Source: Notolepis coatsorum
Taxonomy: Eukaryota; Chordata; Actinopteri; Aulopiformes; Paralepididae
Reading direction: 5' to 3'
Length of the DNA stretch: 64,000 bases
NCBI GenBank assembly: GCA_963971535.1
Contig: OZ020601.1
Location: 19,115,314 to 19,179,313 of the forward strand
Positions within the stretch are counted from its first letter, which is position 1. Each line of letters starts with the position of its first letter. This document shows, piece by piece, positions 11,501-23,557 of the stretch. Position numbers and translations under genes: made by a program. Under the pieces are notes generated by a model. The model had not been told where the DNA came from, did no database searches, and saw only the letters and a list, made by a program, of their open reading frames with translations.

Positions 11501-11809
11501 GTCAAATGTATATACTCCCCTTTCTTGACTCCTTCTGTATCACAGACAGTACTGTATTTGCAAATCTGGTATGTCATAAATGTATAGATGTAGCAGTACT
11601 GACTATCTGTATGTCATGTATGTCATATATGTCCTGATGAATTGAAAATGGGGGACCCTGATGTAAACAAGACGAAAGTCTTTCTCTGGTCTGCATCCCC
11701 TTAACAATTGTGTGTATTGAGCTGTACTGTATTGTACCCAACTACCCATTCTGCAATCTGTTAATAAAGTTTTCAATCAATCAATCAATCACTCTCCTCC
11801 TCTGCTGTT

Positions 11810-11993
11810 CTGTATCGTTAGTGGCTTAGCTTGGCTTCGCCTTCTGCACTATCTCGCGTACGTGCACGCGTACTGAATAAACCACAAATGTACCTCTAAT
11901 ACCAGTATTAGTCTGACCACACCCCTCATCAGCTTACCTTCATAAGCAGGTGTGTGGTCACCTGCTCTCCTCCTTCTCGCTTTCACCACAAGG
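11810..11993 (+). repeat. Left inverted terminal repeat of DIRS-like element 1
   Basis: The outer end is CTGTATCGTTAGTGGCTTAG and then joins the shared GCTTGGCTTCGCCTTCTGCA. It ends near GCTTTCACCACAAGG. It pairs with 16765-16974. An inner stem, GACCACACC with GGTGTGTGGTC, is conserved in both ends. Confidence 0.85.
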
Positions 11994-14900
11994 AAGAGGT
12001 GCCTCGGTAGATCCCCACACTTGACACCATGATGGAAGAAATTGGATTAGGAACAGCTTGGGAAACAAGGATACGTTGACATCATATCTTTATTTTCTCT
12101 CTCACTATTTTCGAGAAAATACGGCGATATTGTCTTCGTACTGGAGTGTCTAGAAGATGATGATCATTCTACAAACCCTCCACCGGTTTTCGTATTGGGA
12201 GCACGCCGCTGCATGCTTCTCAACTGCAGTTCCTTGCTGTGTTTGTTGGGGGTGAAACCTGTCAGGCCACAGCTGAACTGTCGGACATGCGCTGTTGTGA
12301 GGAGCGGTGCGTTCCAGGTTGGGTGAGTAGTGTTTGCTGGCGGGCTCCACTTGTCTGTTAGTGCTATGGGGGCTACTAGACAAAGTTTATGGAAACCGGC
12401 CCCAGGCTAGGGTCCTTTGTTTAGCCGTCTAGGCGACAGAAGGCCTTGGTCTGGCGACCATTATAGTTTTAACTAGTGGGCCGCGACCATTGACACTGGT
12501 GATCCCTGTGTGTTCTGGACGAGTGGATTCTCTCTGTCACCGTGTTAAGACCCCATCTTTCATATCCAAATGAGAGTATTCCTTCACGAGGGGATATGTG
12601 CATGTAATGTGCGATAGCGGCAGATTCATGTTCAAAGTCAGCTATACAGGCCAGTTGGGTACTGTGCTGATTCCGCCGGACGTGTTAATGTCACCGTTGT
12701 GAAGCGGTGTTGACGTCTTGTTTCTCTTTTCTCTTAAAAAGTGAGGAGGGTTCAGAACGGCGGCCTGTCTGGGTGAGTGTTATGTCATTGTTACATGTTC
12801 ATAGCTTACGGTTAGCCGGTCGGTGCCTGGCGCGGGGATAGCTTAGGCTTCTCGCGCGCCGCCGGGAGCTCGCTCCTGATCGCGTGCGTCGTAGATCGGC
12901 GTCTCGCGAGCGGAAGCGATAGCACCAGAACGGTTGGAGCAGCCGTTAGCTTGATGCTATTCTGTTTGAACGTGCTTTGATTTTTAACATGTTTTACACT
13001 CTTGACCACAACGTCATCTTTGACAGGGGATGTTCGTCAACCCTGCCTGAGCCTAGACGGGGATTGCGTCAACAAAGAGGGCTGTGTTCTACGGTGGCTT
13101 ATGACTGCACTTCGCTGATCTGCGTTCCGGGCAGGTACGGGGTTGGCCAGACCCTCATAACACGTCTTCTGGTTTTACCTTGCTAAATGTATTGTGAATG
13201 ACGGTGTTTTTTCCCAAAACGTGTGTTGTTGCAATGCATTTGAGATACGTTGCGGGTTGTGTGTGAGCTGTTTTTGTCACTGGCAGTAGCTTCTCTGTGC
13301 AGGTCGTGATGTATTGATCTGGTTGTTGTGTGAGAAACATCATGGTGTTTATGTGTACCGTGTACTCACTACTAAGGCAACTAACCTATGAAGCTATGCT
13401 TGGTGACGAGTGAGTAAAAGAATGTTCTTTCTCAGACTGTAATGACAATGGACAGTGAGTTCACACATTAACAGGTTTTCCTGTTTTAACTGGCCGTATT
13501 GAGGGTAAAATAGGAGGATTGTGTTTTTCCCCCCCCGGTTCCCTGGGGACTTTATCACCTCCTATCAGACATGTTGTGCATTAATTGTGTCTTTTGTGTG
13601 GTAGGGATACGATGTAACTCTCAGCTTGATTGCTGAGGTTGTGCTAAATCTGCTGGGGAAACTTATTTCCTAAAGGGAAATTGGTTTGGTTGCTGTCATG
13701 TGTGCTTAGCAAGGCCTGTGGTCGATACTAATCAAGAATGATGTATTCTCTCATTGTGATGATGATGGGTTTGTGTGTGTCATGTGACCTGCAACTGGGT
13801 TGTACTGACCACAGAAGCACATGTGTATGTTGGACCGGGGTTCTTAGAGCCCTCTCTATTCTGTGTTTTTCCTTAGTAAAAATCAGATAGCAGGTTAGCT
13901 CGTGCGCTGTGTGGAGCTGTGAAACGCTTCATAGGGTTGACTATGACTGTGTCATATTCTCTTTTTGTCGTTACGTCGTATCATGGGTGTGGGGTCGTAA
14001 AGGGGTGAACTGGTAACCTTTCCTCTCCCCGTTGTTCTGTCGGTCAGGGGTACACCCCCTGTCCTTCAAGGTTCCCGTCACGTGGCGGTTCGGCACGTTA
14101 CGGGGGGGGGGGGGGGGGGGGGGGAGGGAGTTCCTGGTCCCACGGCCTGATATATTGGGCGTGTGCACCGCAGGAATTCCCCCGCCATAGAGTACGTCAC
14201 CGTGCGCGTCTCTGTTGGTAGGACTTCCGTGTGCTGTTCAGGTCCATGTGATGGATCTGTTTTCAGGGGGGGTGGTCAGGGCTCCTCCTCACCAAGCGCC
14301 TACTCAGGCCTTCTGTGAGTTCGGACTCCTTCTTCCATGTGATCCATGTGAGGAAGCCTCCATCAGAGTACAGAGCCTTCCTCCTCAGATTGTCAAAGTG
14401 AGTGGACCCTCTAGAAGGGTCCTTTTCTATTGTATGTATATTCGATTCAATTCGTTTATTGAGTGTGTATGGGTTCGGTGCCTCTTCCCCGGAGGCCCTA
14501 AAACCAGTTTTTTACATGGCTCAAGGTGCAATATATTCTTTTCAATCTGTACAGCTCACGTGGGAAGTCTCTCTGGGGATCCCCGTCTCTTTCCTATGGG
14601 AGGGTGGTGGGATGTAAAAATGTGAACATTTTTTACCCCGGCTGTGTAGACTGGGATACATACTGTTGATGCTTCCTTCTTTCTATTCCAGAAGTGTTGG
14701 AGTTAGGGAGTGTCACACCCCTCTTGTCGTTCCCCTGGGCGCCTTGGGGATTCAATGGCAGGTCTAAATAGCCTGTTCATTGATGGGGGTGTGTCCCGAC
14801 GCACGTATAGTGCTAGCTCGCTGTAAACAGGCGATTGACTGGCACGCCTTAGTTGCTTGTGGTTGAAACAGCGTTTTTATAAAGCAACTGAGATGGGGGT

Positions 14901-15328
14901 TTTTCCTCTTCCGGCGACCACATCCCATGACCTGGGTGGGTTGTCGACGGATCCTCGTTCATGTCTGGGGGATGGTGACGGGATGGATCTGAACATATGT
15001 AGTGGGGTCTCACGCCCTTGGGGTGGGCCACCAGGCGCGGTTCGTCCCGACGTCTGGGTGGCGCCTTCTTTTCATGTTAAGATCAACACGCATATCTGCC
15101 CTTTTCCTGGGGCATGTCGGCGTGGTTAGGGCACGGGACTGGTTCTGGTCACGCTGGTCCAGATCAGTTGAACCCGTTGTCCGCCGGGGATGCAGATCTG
15201 CTGTTCTGGTACCCTGAGGGACTTGGGCTTTTTTCAGGGGGAAAAATGCCAGGTCGGTCTGGGTGTCACAGGGTTAAGCGCTATGGAGACCCTGGTTGGG
15301 TATGTTTTTACTCAGCACTGTCGTCATG

Positions 15329-15447
15329 GCTTACAGCCATGCCATTCTGTACGCGCTCGATCTCGTCGGATCTCGGCCGCTACACAGGTTGGTCCTGGTT
15401 AGTACTTGGTTGGGAGACCGCCGGGGAATACCAGGTACGGTGTGCTT
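15329..15447 (+). ncRNA. 5S rRNA-like sequence, full length, inside DIRS-like element 1
   Basis: These 119 bases begin GCTTAC-GCCAT and end GTGCTT, the length and ends of vertebrate 5S rRNA. By eye about four fifths of positions agree. The best segments are CGATCTCGTC-GATCTCGG, CTGGTTAGTACTTGG, GGGAGACCGCC and GAATACCAGGT. The box C part of the internal promoter is almost intact, while the box A part (GCTACACAGGTTGG against GCTAAGCAGGGTCGG) is damaged. No T run follows immediately; the first TTTTT is about 25 bases on. It is probably a 5S-derived module rather than a working rRNA gene. The corresponding stretch of DIRS-like element 2 (about 55990-56020) lacks it. Confidence 0.85.
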
Positions 15448-16028
15448 AGGGGCTGGTTCTCCATTGTTTTTCGCTCCTCTCTCACGCATGGCGAAGAGGG
15501 GCCTGTGGGGGTGGTTTTTTGACCTCCTCTGGTGACCCTGTGCTTCCCGTACCGCCAGGCCCGGTCCGAAGTGATGTTTGCGACCCGTAGGCCTGGGTTA
15601 ACCCTTTTTGGAAACTGAAACACTTGTACTGCGGTATAGCCGGTGTATACCCGCAGGTGTGTTTTGGAGTTTTTTCTTGAGGGGTTATAGGAACAACCAC
15701 CGCATTGGGTAACACCGAGGTGGTTGGTTCCCTGGTGTGTTGGAGCAGTGTCAACTCCCGGGTTCACCGGTTGAGGGTGCCCCTGCACGTTCATGACGTC
15801 TGCCAATCGTGTCAGCCTTCTCTGCCTCGACCCCTCTGGGTGGGGGTTGTTAAATGGAGGCTTGGTCATGCAACACCGCCAGCTTACGCTCCTTCCGCCG
15901 GGGCGGCTGTGTTCAGCTGTCCCCTCTGGCGCCTGTCTCGTCCGCAGTCTCCAGGCTAGGGTTAACAGCCTGTTGCCTGGTTTTTCCCCGGTGCGCTGCC
16001 TGCTTCCGTTGGTTAACCTTTTTTGTGT

Positions 16029-16155
16029 GCTTACGGCCATGCTGACTGCCTATTCTGCAGGGTCAGTGTGCCAGGCGGTGTACTATTGGGGGGACGGGGC
16101 CCGCTCGGCTTACTGGCCTGGTTGGTTCCGCCTGGGAATACCAGGTGCAGTAACT
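16029..16155 (+). ncRNA. Second, degraded 5S rRNA-like segment
   Basis: It begins GCTTACGGCCATGC and ends CCGCCTGGGAATACCAGGTG plus CAGTAACT, matching the 5' and 3' ends of 5S rRNA at the right distance. The middle is diverged apart from GGCCTGGTTGGTT. It lies about 580 bp after the first copy in the same orientation. DIRS-like element 2 keeps a 3'-half version at the same relative place (56653-56702). Confidence 0.7.
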
Positions 16156-16641
16156 GAGGGGCCTTTGTCCGAATACGCTGGCGATGTGGGGGGCGGGGCA
16201 CTACGTGCCCACCTGGTGGGGTCTTGATGCTGGCATCATGGACTTCTCCGGGCCCCCATTCCAGGGAGTCCAGTCCTTTTGGTGGGTCTGGGTCTTCCTT
16301 CGTGCTCCGCTGCTACGGCCTTGCCACGGGGTTGGGTTTGCCCTTGACCCCGTGATTCTGGGGGCAGTAACGAGGTTGTTCCTCCGTTCGTTCCCGGGTG
16401 GCATGCGGGTTGTGCGTGTGTGTAGTCGTGGGTCAAGCCACGGTCTGCTCACCCTGTGCGTTGAGTTGCTTGAGTGCCTCTTCGCACGGTCGGGTCCGTC
16501 GCCCTCCCGTGACGTCCCTAATAGGGGGGCTACCCTCCATTAGGGGGGGTCGGGGGGGCTCGGCCCTCCCTGTTCTGATGGTTTTGGGGGGCTGTCAGCG
16601 GGGTGTATTTGTCAGCCAAGTGGCTCCGCTTGGCCTCCCTT

Positions 16642-16739
16642 GTGCAGAAGGCGAAGCCAAGCTAAGCCACTAACGATACAGAACGTTAGGTTATGACTAT
16701 AACCAAGTTCTGTTAGTTAGGGGCGATGCTTGGCTTCGG
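16642..16739 (+). repeat. Internal complementary region of DIRS-like element 1
   Basis: The first part (16642-16684, ending CGATACAGAAC) is the reverse complement of the left outer end. The second part (AACGTTAGGTTATGAC onward) is the reverse complement of the right outer end. The two halves share the AAC at 16682-16684, the complement of the flanking GTT. This is the expected structure of a DIRS internal complementary region, the template thought to close the circular intermediate. Confidence 0.8.
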
Positions 16740-16764
16740 ACGGCCGCTGCAGCCCTTGACCTCA

Positions 16765-16974
16765 CCTTGTGGTGAAAGCTTGGGAAGGAGGAGAGCAGGT
16801 GACCACACACCTGCTTATGAAGGTAAGCTGATGAGGGGTGTGGTCAGACTAATACTGGTATTAGAGGTACATTTGTGGTTTATTCAGTACGCGTGCACGT
16901 ACGCGAGATAGTGCAGAAGGCGAAGCCAAGCATCGCCCCTAACTAACAGAACTTGGTTATAGTCATAACCTAAC
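16765..16974 (-). repeat. Right inverted terminal repeat of DIRS-like element 1
   Basis: This reads as the reverse complement of 11810-11993 from CCTTGTGGTGAAAGC inward to outward. It then diverges at the outer end to CTAACAGAACTTGGTTATAG and finishes ATAACCTAAC before GTT. It folds back on 16682-16739 as a near-perfect hairpin. Confidence 0.85.
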
Positions 16975-17082
16975 GTTATCTCTCCTCTCCTCTGTTTTCT
17001 CTCCTCTATTCTCTCTCCTCTCCTCTGTTCTCTCTCCTCCCTCTGTTCTCTCTCATCTCCTCTGTTCTCTCTCCTCTCTTCT

Positions 17083-17653
17083 AATAATAATAATAATAAT
17101 AGTATATTTGATTTGTAGAGGCGCTTTATAATTGTGGAACAAATCTCAAAGCGCTACAGTGTAAAATAACATAAAAGCTAGCAAGAGAGTAAAAAAAGAA
17201 TATAAAATAAGCAAGACTAAAACTAGTAAGGAGTAAAAAGAACACTAAAACTAGTAAAAGAGTAAAGAACATAAAATAAGAAGGGCTAGAACTAGTAAAA
17301 GAACATAAAACGTGTGGAGCTAAAACTAGATAAAAATCAACAAAAGGCTCTATTAAAAAGATGAGTTTTGAGGCCCTTTTTAAAAGCATCCACAGTCTGT
17401 GGTGCGATCAGGTGTTCAGGGAGAGCATTCCACAGACACAGAATGAGCAGAAAGCCCGATCTCTCACGGTGCAGAGTTTTGGTCCTCGGGCGCTGGAGGA
17501 GGATCGCCTGGCCGGAGCGGAGATGTCATGAGGAGGAGTGAGGGGTGATCAGTTCTTTAAGGTAGAGGGGGGGGGGGGGGGGGGGCGTTTCCGTGGAGGC
17601 ACTGGTGAGTGAGCAGGGCGACTTTGTACTCGATCCTGAGTGAGACAGGGACT
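17083..17653 (-). mobile_element. 5'-truncated CR1/L2-clade LINE, right-arm copy
   Basis: This is the reverse-complement counterpart of 9341-9915 with the same truncation, tail and frame breaks. The homopolymer run differs in length (poly-G at about 17568-17585). An AATC-tailed dispersed repeat follows at 17654-17893. Confidence 0.8.
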
Positions 17654-17919
17654 CTTTTTGTATCACAAACAGTACTGTATTTGCAAATCTGGTATGTCAT
17701 AATGTATAGATGTAGCAGTACTGTCTATCTGTATGTCATGTATGTCCTGATGAATTGAAAATTGGGGACCCTGATGTAAACAAGACGAAAGTCTTTCTCT
17801 GGTCTGCATCCCCTTAACAATTGTGTGTATTGAGCCGTACTGTATTGTACCGATTCTGCAATCTGTTAATAAAGTTTTCAATCAATCAATCAAGCCAGTG
17901 AAGGGACTTGAGGATGTGT

Positions 17920-20220
17920 GTTATCTCTCCTCTCCTCTATTCTCTCTCTTCTGTTCTCTCTCCTATCCTCTGTTCTCTCTCCTCTCCTCTGTTTTGTCTT
18001 TCTTCTGTTCTCTCTCCTCTCTGCTGTTATCTCTCCTCTCTGCTGTTATATCTCCTCTCTTCTGTTCTCTCTGCTCTTTCTCTCTCATCTGTTCTCTCTC
18101 CTCTCTTCCTCTCCTCTGTTCTCTCTCTGTTCTCTCTGCTCTCTCTCCTCCCTGCTGTTATCTCTCCTCTCATCTGTTCTCTCTGCTCTCTCTCCTCCCT
18201 GCTGTTATCTCTCCTCTCATCTGTTCTCTCTGCTCTCTCTCCTCTCTTCTGTTCTCTCTCCTCTCATCTGTTCTCTCTGTTCTCTCTCCTCTGTTCTCTC
18301 TGCTCTCTCTCCTCCCTGCTGTTATCTCTCCTCTCATCTGTTCTCTCTGCTCTCTCTCCTCCCTGCTGTTATCTCTCCTCTCATCTGTTCTCTCTGCTCT
18401 CTCCTCTCTTCTGTTCTCTCTCCTCTCGTCTGTTCTCTCTGTTCTCTCTCCTCTTCACACAGGAAGCAGCCAGAGACTACGTGACAGGATGCATACTGCA
18501 GAGCATCTTGGGAAATCCCACAACGGGAGAAAAATCCATGATTCACTCATGACCTGTCATCACACACAGTAGCTAGCTTGGTTTGTGTCACACTGTTTCA
18601 AAAACCCCATCACACACACACACACTGAAAGAGAGAGAGAGAGAGAAATAAATAATTTCGTCATTCTTGTTCTAATTTCAAAACCGTTTCACCATCATTC
18701 CCTTCCTCTTATTCAATAATTAACTCACCATCGATCTAAACCAGGTTCGCCCCCCCATGTATCTGGTTGGTAGTTTGATGGTCATTTTAGTTTTACTGGT
18801 GCCGGTCATTGTACAAATAATTGAGTACTGTTGTGGTAAAAGTTAAGCATCGCCATGGTACCTACATTTGTACTTACATAATACCAAGGTACTATATAAT
18901 CTAATTTAAACCATGATTCTGATGGTGAGCACGTTTTTCACGTCAGCGACACCCATTTCTTCTGTGGTGAATATGGGAAAGTGCAAGCTGTTGACCGATA
19001 GCACCCCTGTGTGGTTAGATGTTGTAACTACCAAACCAAAGACATCCAAATCTAGACATGGAGAGGAGGACATAACATCACTGAACCAAACTGAACGGTG
19101 TAGAATAGAATAGAACAGATTAAATTAGAATAGAACAGAATATAATAGGACATAATAGAACAGAATAGATTAGAATAGAATATAATAGGACATAATAGAA
19201 TAGAACAGAATAGAATAGAACATAAAATAATAGAATAGAACATAATATAACGGAATAGAATAAAACAGTCGAATTGAACAGAATAGAATATGGTAGAATA
19301 GAATATAACAGAATATATTAAAATTGAATAAAATAGAACACAATAGAATATAATAGAATAAAACAGTCGAATAGAACAAGATACAATAGAACAAAATAAA
19401 ACAGAACATAAAGGAATAGAACAGAATAGAATATAATGAAAAATAATTTAATATAATAGAACATAATACAATGGAAAAACTATTTATAGAATAGAACATA
19501 GAATCAAATCAAATGTATTTGTAAGGCCCGACAACACACGTTAATGGGCCGGACACGTCTTCTTTAAACAAGTCAAGAAGAAACATAACAATAACTAAGA
19601 ACAGAACAGAATAGAATAGAACAGACACACACACATGGCCTGTCACAACTCCAACTCCCTGTCTCTGAGCTGCTCTCACCACCTTTGACCTTGCTTCCCC
19701 ATACTCCAATTAAACATTCTAAACCACTCTATTCTCCTGTACCTGTGTTCTGCTCCTGGGTGCTAGAAAGACACCTCGATTGTGTGTAATTTCCTCAGGT
19801 CTATAAATCACAGTGGAACCTCACTCCCCAGGTCTATAGATCACAGTGGAACCTCACTCCCCAGGTCTCTAGATCACAGTGGAACCTCATTCCTCAGGTC
19901 TATAAATCACAGTGGAACCTCACTCCCCAGGTCTATAGATCACAGTGGAACCTCACTCCTCAGGTCTATAGATCACAGTGGAACCTCATTCCTCAGGTCT
20001 ATAAATCACAGTGGAACCTCACTCCCCAGGTCTATAGATCACAGTGGAACCTCACTCCCCAGGTCTATAGATCACAGTGGAACCTCACTCCTCAGGTGTT
20101 TAAATCACAGTGGAACCTCACTCCTCAGGTGTTTAAATCACAGTGGAACCTCACTCCTCAGGTATATAAGGTCTATAAATCACAGTGGAACAATAAGCTT
20201 ACTCCATAGAATTAGGAGAC

Positions 20221-20297
<77 letters not shown>

Positions 20298-20300
20298 AGG
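17920..20300. repeat. Right-arm tandem arrays
   Basis: In order these are the CTCTGTTCTCT array (17920-18460), a stretch with no recognised gene (18461-19094), the AGAATAGAAC array (19095-19625), the 33 bp array (19790-20190) and an expanded CA run (20221-20297). All are counterparts of left-arm arrays described above. Confidence 0.8.
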
Positions 20301-20808
20301 GACGTGCACAGGACTTTAGAGGGGCAGGTGCTCAAAGGCTGAAAAGGGCACTGGGCCTGTGCTATTTTTGGGTGGGAGGGGCCTTTTTATGCTTTTGGGG
20401 GGGGTTTGGTGATCAAATATTGAATATTGAACTATAATAATCAGTGCAGGAGCTCACTTATCCTTGAAAGACACTTTTACCACTGACTTAAAAGGCCCAT
20501 ACATCTCCATAAATGTTCAGGGCGGAGGGAATAAGTGCTTACCCTACAGACCCCAAGTCTGTTAGGACAGCAGACTCGGTTGGCACTGCTCAAAACTTAC
20601 CTCTTTAAAATAGCTTTTAAATGAATTATTATCTTTATTTCATTGTCTTATTTTTCTTTATTTCTATACATTTACTTAAATATTTTATTATAATGTGTAT
20701 CATTGTTTTATGTAGTTTCTTTTTCCATTTTATTTGTTCTTTTTTTAATGTCAACATATTATTTAAATTATTCAAATGGTACTCAAACATGTTCCGTTGT
20801 GATGTCAC

Positions 20809-21961
20809 CAGTGTTGGGCAAGTTACTTTTAAAAAGTAACTAGTTACAGTTACTAGTTACTTCTTCCAAAAAGTAACTAAATTACTTACTCAGTTACAAA
20901 TTATAAAAGTAACTAGTTACTTCAGAAAGTAACTATTGTGTTACTTTCAAGTACAATTTTTACATAAACAACATACACAAATCTAAACTATTTTAATGTT
21001 GCTGTGGGACAAAGTGAGACTAGCCTCCAATCAAATGTCATGTATGTAGATATTATAATTACTATGTTTATATAGTGGATCATACAAATACAAACACAAT
21101 AGATGTTTTGGAACTTTTGATATGTATTGCCCCTCAACAGGCCACAACTGGGCAACATTAAATTATGCTTGTTAAGCACTATACCAAAAATAAATAACAA
21201 ATATATACTGATTGATTGAACATTTTAATGAACAGATTGCAGAATGGGTACAGTACAGTACAGCTCAATACACACAATTGTTAAGGGGATGCAGACCAGA
21301 GAGACTTTCGTCTTGTTTACATCAGGGTCCCCCATTTTCAATTCATGACATTTATGACATACACAACATACAGATATAAGAATCTAATCTAATCATCTAA
21401 ACTAATCTAATCGTGACATTTAAGACATGCATGACATACATATATATATCTGAGCACCTGAAGACTGTGCTATTAAACCAGGAAGTGCAGCACTGTTGAT
21501 AAGGCCGTAGCCTCCACTACTGTAGTGCCCTGCGCTGCAACACAACTAACACAAGAGTGAACAAAAAATGCTCATGGACTGTCTGTCGTTGACTGCTCGC
21601 TTGTGTTGTTCGTTGGATTAGTTTTGGATTATTTGGGCTCGCCAAACAAACTATCAAAACGTTGACTGAGTCGCTTGTGTTGTCGCTGTGTGTCAGTCTC
21701 TGGATTATTTCGAACACCCGCCCACCTCTACCTCTGATTGGCTTACCATGACATTTTACTCAACCTCAGCCAATCGCGCACTGCCCACTAACCAAGGAAA
21801 AAAGTATTGCTTCTCAGCGCAGAGATCTGTCTGATCTGAAAAAAACAGCTTCAATCATAGTAACGGCAACGCACCGCATTTTTTGGCAGTAACGGTAACA
21901 GCGTTATTAAGATTGGAAGAGTAATCCGTTTACTCGTTACTGAAAAATATTCCCATCACTG
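20809..21961. mobile_element. hAT-type element, 1153 bp, right-arm copy
   Basis: This is the reverse-complement partner of 5092-6244 and has the same length. The target duplication GATGTCAC is at 20801-20808 and 21962-21969. Shared position and length show that the element was inserted before the arms separated. Confidence 0.88.
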
Positions 21962-22293
21962 GATGTCACAGTATGATGTCATAATAGAACATTCTAGAAC
22001 ATTTGTGATGTCATAATAGGACATTCTAGAACATTTGTGATGTCACAGTATGATGTCATAATCAAACATTCTAGAACATTCGTGATGGCACCATATGATG
22101 TCATAATAGAACATTCTAGAACATTTGTGATGTCACAGTATGATGTCATAATCAAACATTCTAGAACATTTGTGTAGAGTATATATTCAACAATTCTCAG
22201 ATCTCAGAAGACAAGTGAAGATCTCACTTGTTGTTCCTGGCTATTTGTCTGTAAGCTTGAATATATTCTGTAGATACAATTTAAAATCCCCAC

Positions 22294-22433
22294 ATGGAAA
22301 AGGAAACAATGTCCTGTACAATCCTTAATGAGCTGCGTCTGGAGGGAAGGCTCTGTGATGTGGTTATTAAAGTCAACAGCACTGCGTTGAATGCCCACAA
22401 GGCCCTCCTGTGTGACTGCAGCGACTATTTCAG
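22294..22433 (+). CDS. First coding exon of a kelch-like 10 type protein, right-arm copy
   Basis: The ATG at 22294 opens 46 codons plus two bases, ending at TTCAG-GTAAGC (donor GT at 22434). The product starts MEKETMSCTILNELRLEG and continues with LCDVVIKVN, NAHKALLC and SDYFR, the first strand-helix unit of a BTB domain as in KLHL10. The exon is identical in length and reading to the left-arm copy at 4620-4759. The next exon is not visible before the arm ends at about 28160, so the rest of the gene may lie outside or be lost. The intron begins with a 15 bp tandem repeat that copies the splice-donor context. Confidence 0.75.
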
Positions 22434-23205
22434 GTAAGCTTGGTTCAGGTTAGCTTGTTCAGCTTAGCTTGTTTCAGGTTAGCTTGGTTCAGGTTAGCTT
22501 GGTTCAGCTTAGCTTGGTTTAGGTTAGCTTGGTTCAGGTTAGCTTGGTTCAGGTTAGCTTGGTTAAGCTTAGCTTGGTTCAGTTTAGCTTGGTTCAGGTT
22601 AGCTTGCTTCAGCTTAGCTTGGGTTAGGTTAGCTTGGTTCAGGTTAGCTTGGTTAGTAAACAGATACCATACTGTACTTTTTACTGTACACAGATAATAT
22701 ACAGTACTTCTACTGTAAATATATACTATACTGTACTTCTACTGTAAACAGATAATATACTGTATATATACTGTAAAAAGATAATATACTGTACTTCTAC
22801 TGTAAAAAATATACTATACTGTACGTATACTGTAAAAATATAATATACTGTACTTCTACTGTAAACAGATAATATACTGTACTTCTACTGTAAACAGATA
22901 CTATACTGTACTTCTACTGTAAACATATACTATACTGCACTTCTACTGTAAACATATACTATACTGTACTTCTAATGTAAACATATACAATACTGTACTT
23001 ATACTGTAAACATATATTATACTGTACTTCTACTGTAAACATATAATATACTGTACTTATACTGTAAACATATACTATACTGCACTTCTACTGTAAAATA
23101 TACTATACTGCACTTCTACTGTAAACAGATAATATACTGTACTTATACTGTAAAATATACTATACTGCACTTCTACTGTAAACATATAATATACTGTACT
23201 CAGTG
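22434..23205. repeat. 15 bp and 29 bp minisatellites, right arm (short allele)
   Basis: The 15 bp array (22434-22655) begins at the klhl10-like splice donor. The 29 bp array (about 22665-23205) is about 320 bp shorter than its left-arm partner. Confidence 0.85.
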
Positions 23206-23557
23206 GCGGCTGGTGAAAATTATTCTAGGTGGGGCTGTGCCATATTCAATCAGTTTCAGTAACTACAGAACAGTATATAAATATCCTAATGTAAATGTAA
23301 ACAGTATATTGTTATAGACTCACTTGTTTTGCTGCCGGTAGACAACACGTCACGTACGAATTGCCATCGAGCCGCCGCGTTGTCGCGCTTAACCCTTCGA
23401 GAAGCTTTGTGGTCCAGGCTTGAACTTTCCATAAACGTGTCCATATAAATCCATTCTGTTACATCCAACACTGTCTGAATGTACAGTATCTTGTGATTAT
23501 TATTAGTTAGGGGGCTAATAACCCTTGCCATAATTTCAGTGCGCCCCCTAACTTTTG

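Larger units (their letters stand above)
11810..16974 (+). mobile_element. DIRS-like element 1, non-autonomous, with 5S rRNA-like modules
   Basis: The element has the architecture known from DIRS tyrosine-recombinase retrotransposons: inverted terminal repeats (11810-11993 and 16765-16974), unequal outer ends, and an internal complementary region (16642-16739) that joins complements of both outer ends. A GTT stands at each border (11807-11809 and 16975-16977), while the empty site has one GTT. No reverse transcriptase, RNase H, methyltransferase or recombinase frame is visible in the 4.6 kb interior, so it is probably non-autonomous or badly decayed. The interior is homologous along its length to 53556-57537. 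It contains two 5S rRNA-like segments and a poly-G run (14101-14124). Confidence 0.75.

Noticed and set aside
11239..11637. Reading frames across the gap
   Set aside because: They are translations of N and have no evidential value.
15329..15447. A functional 5S rRNA gene
   Set aside because: Box A is damaged, about a fifth of positions differ, there is no immediate T-run terminator, and it lies inside a repeat element.
15399..16040. 213-residue minus-strand frame in DIRS-like element 1
   Set aside because: It reads through the antisense of the 5S-like segment, is not kept in element 2, and shows no DIRS protein motif.
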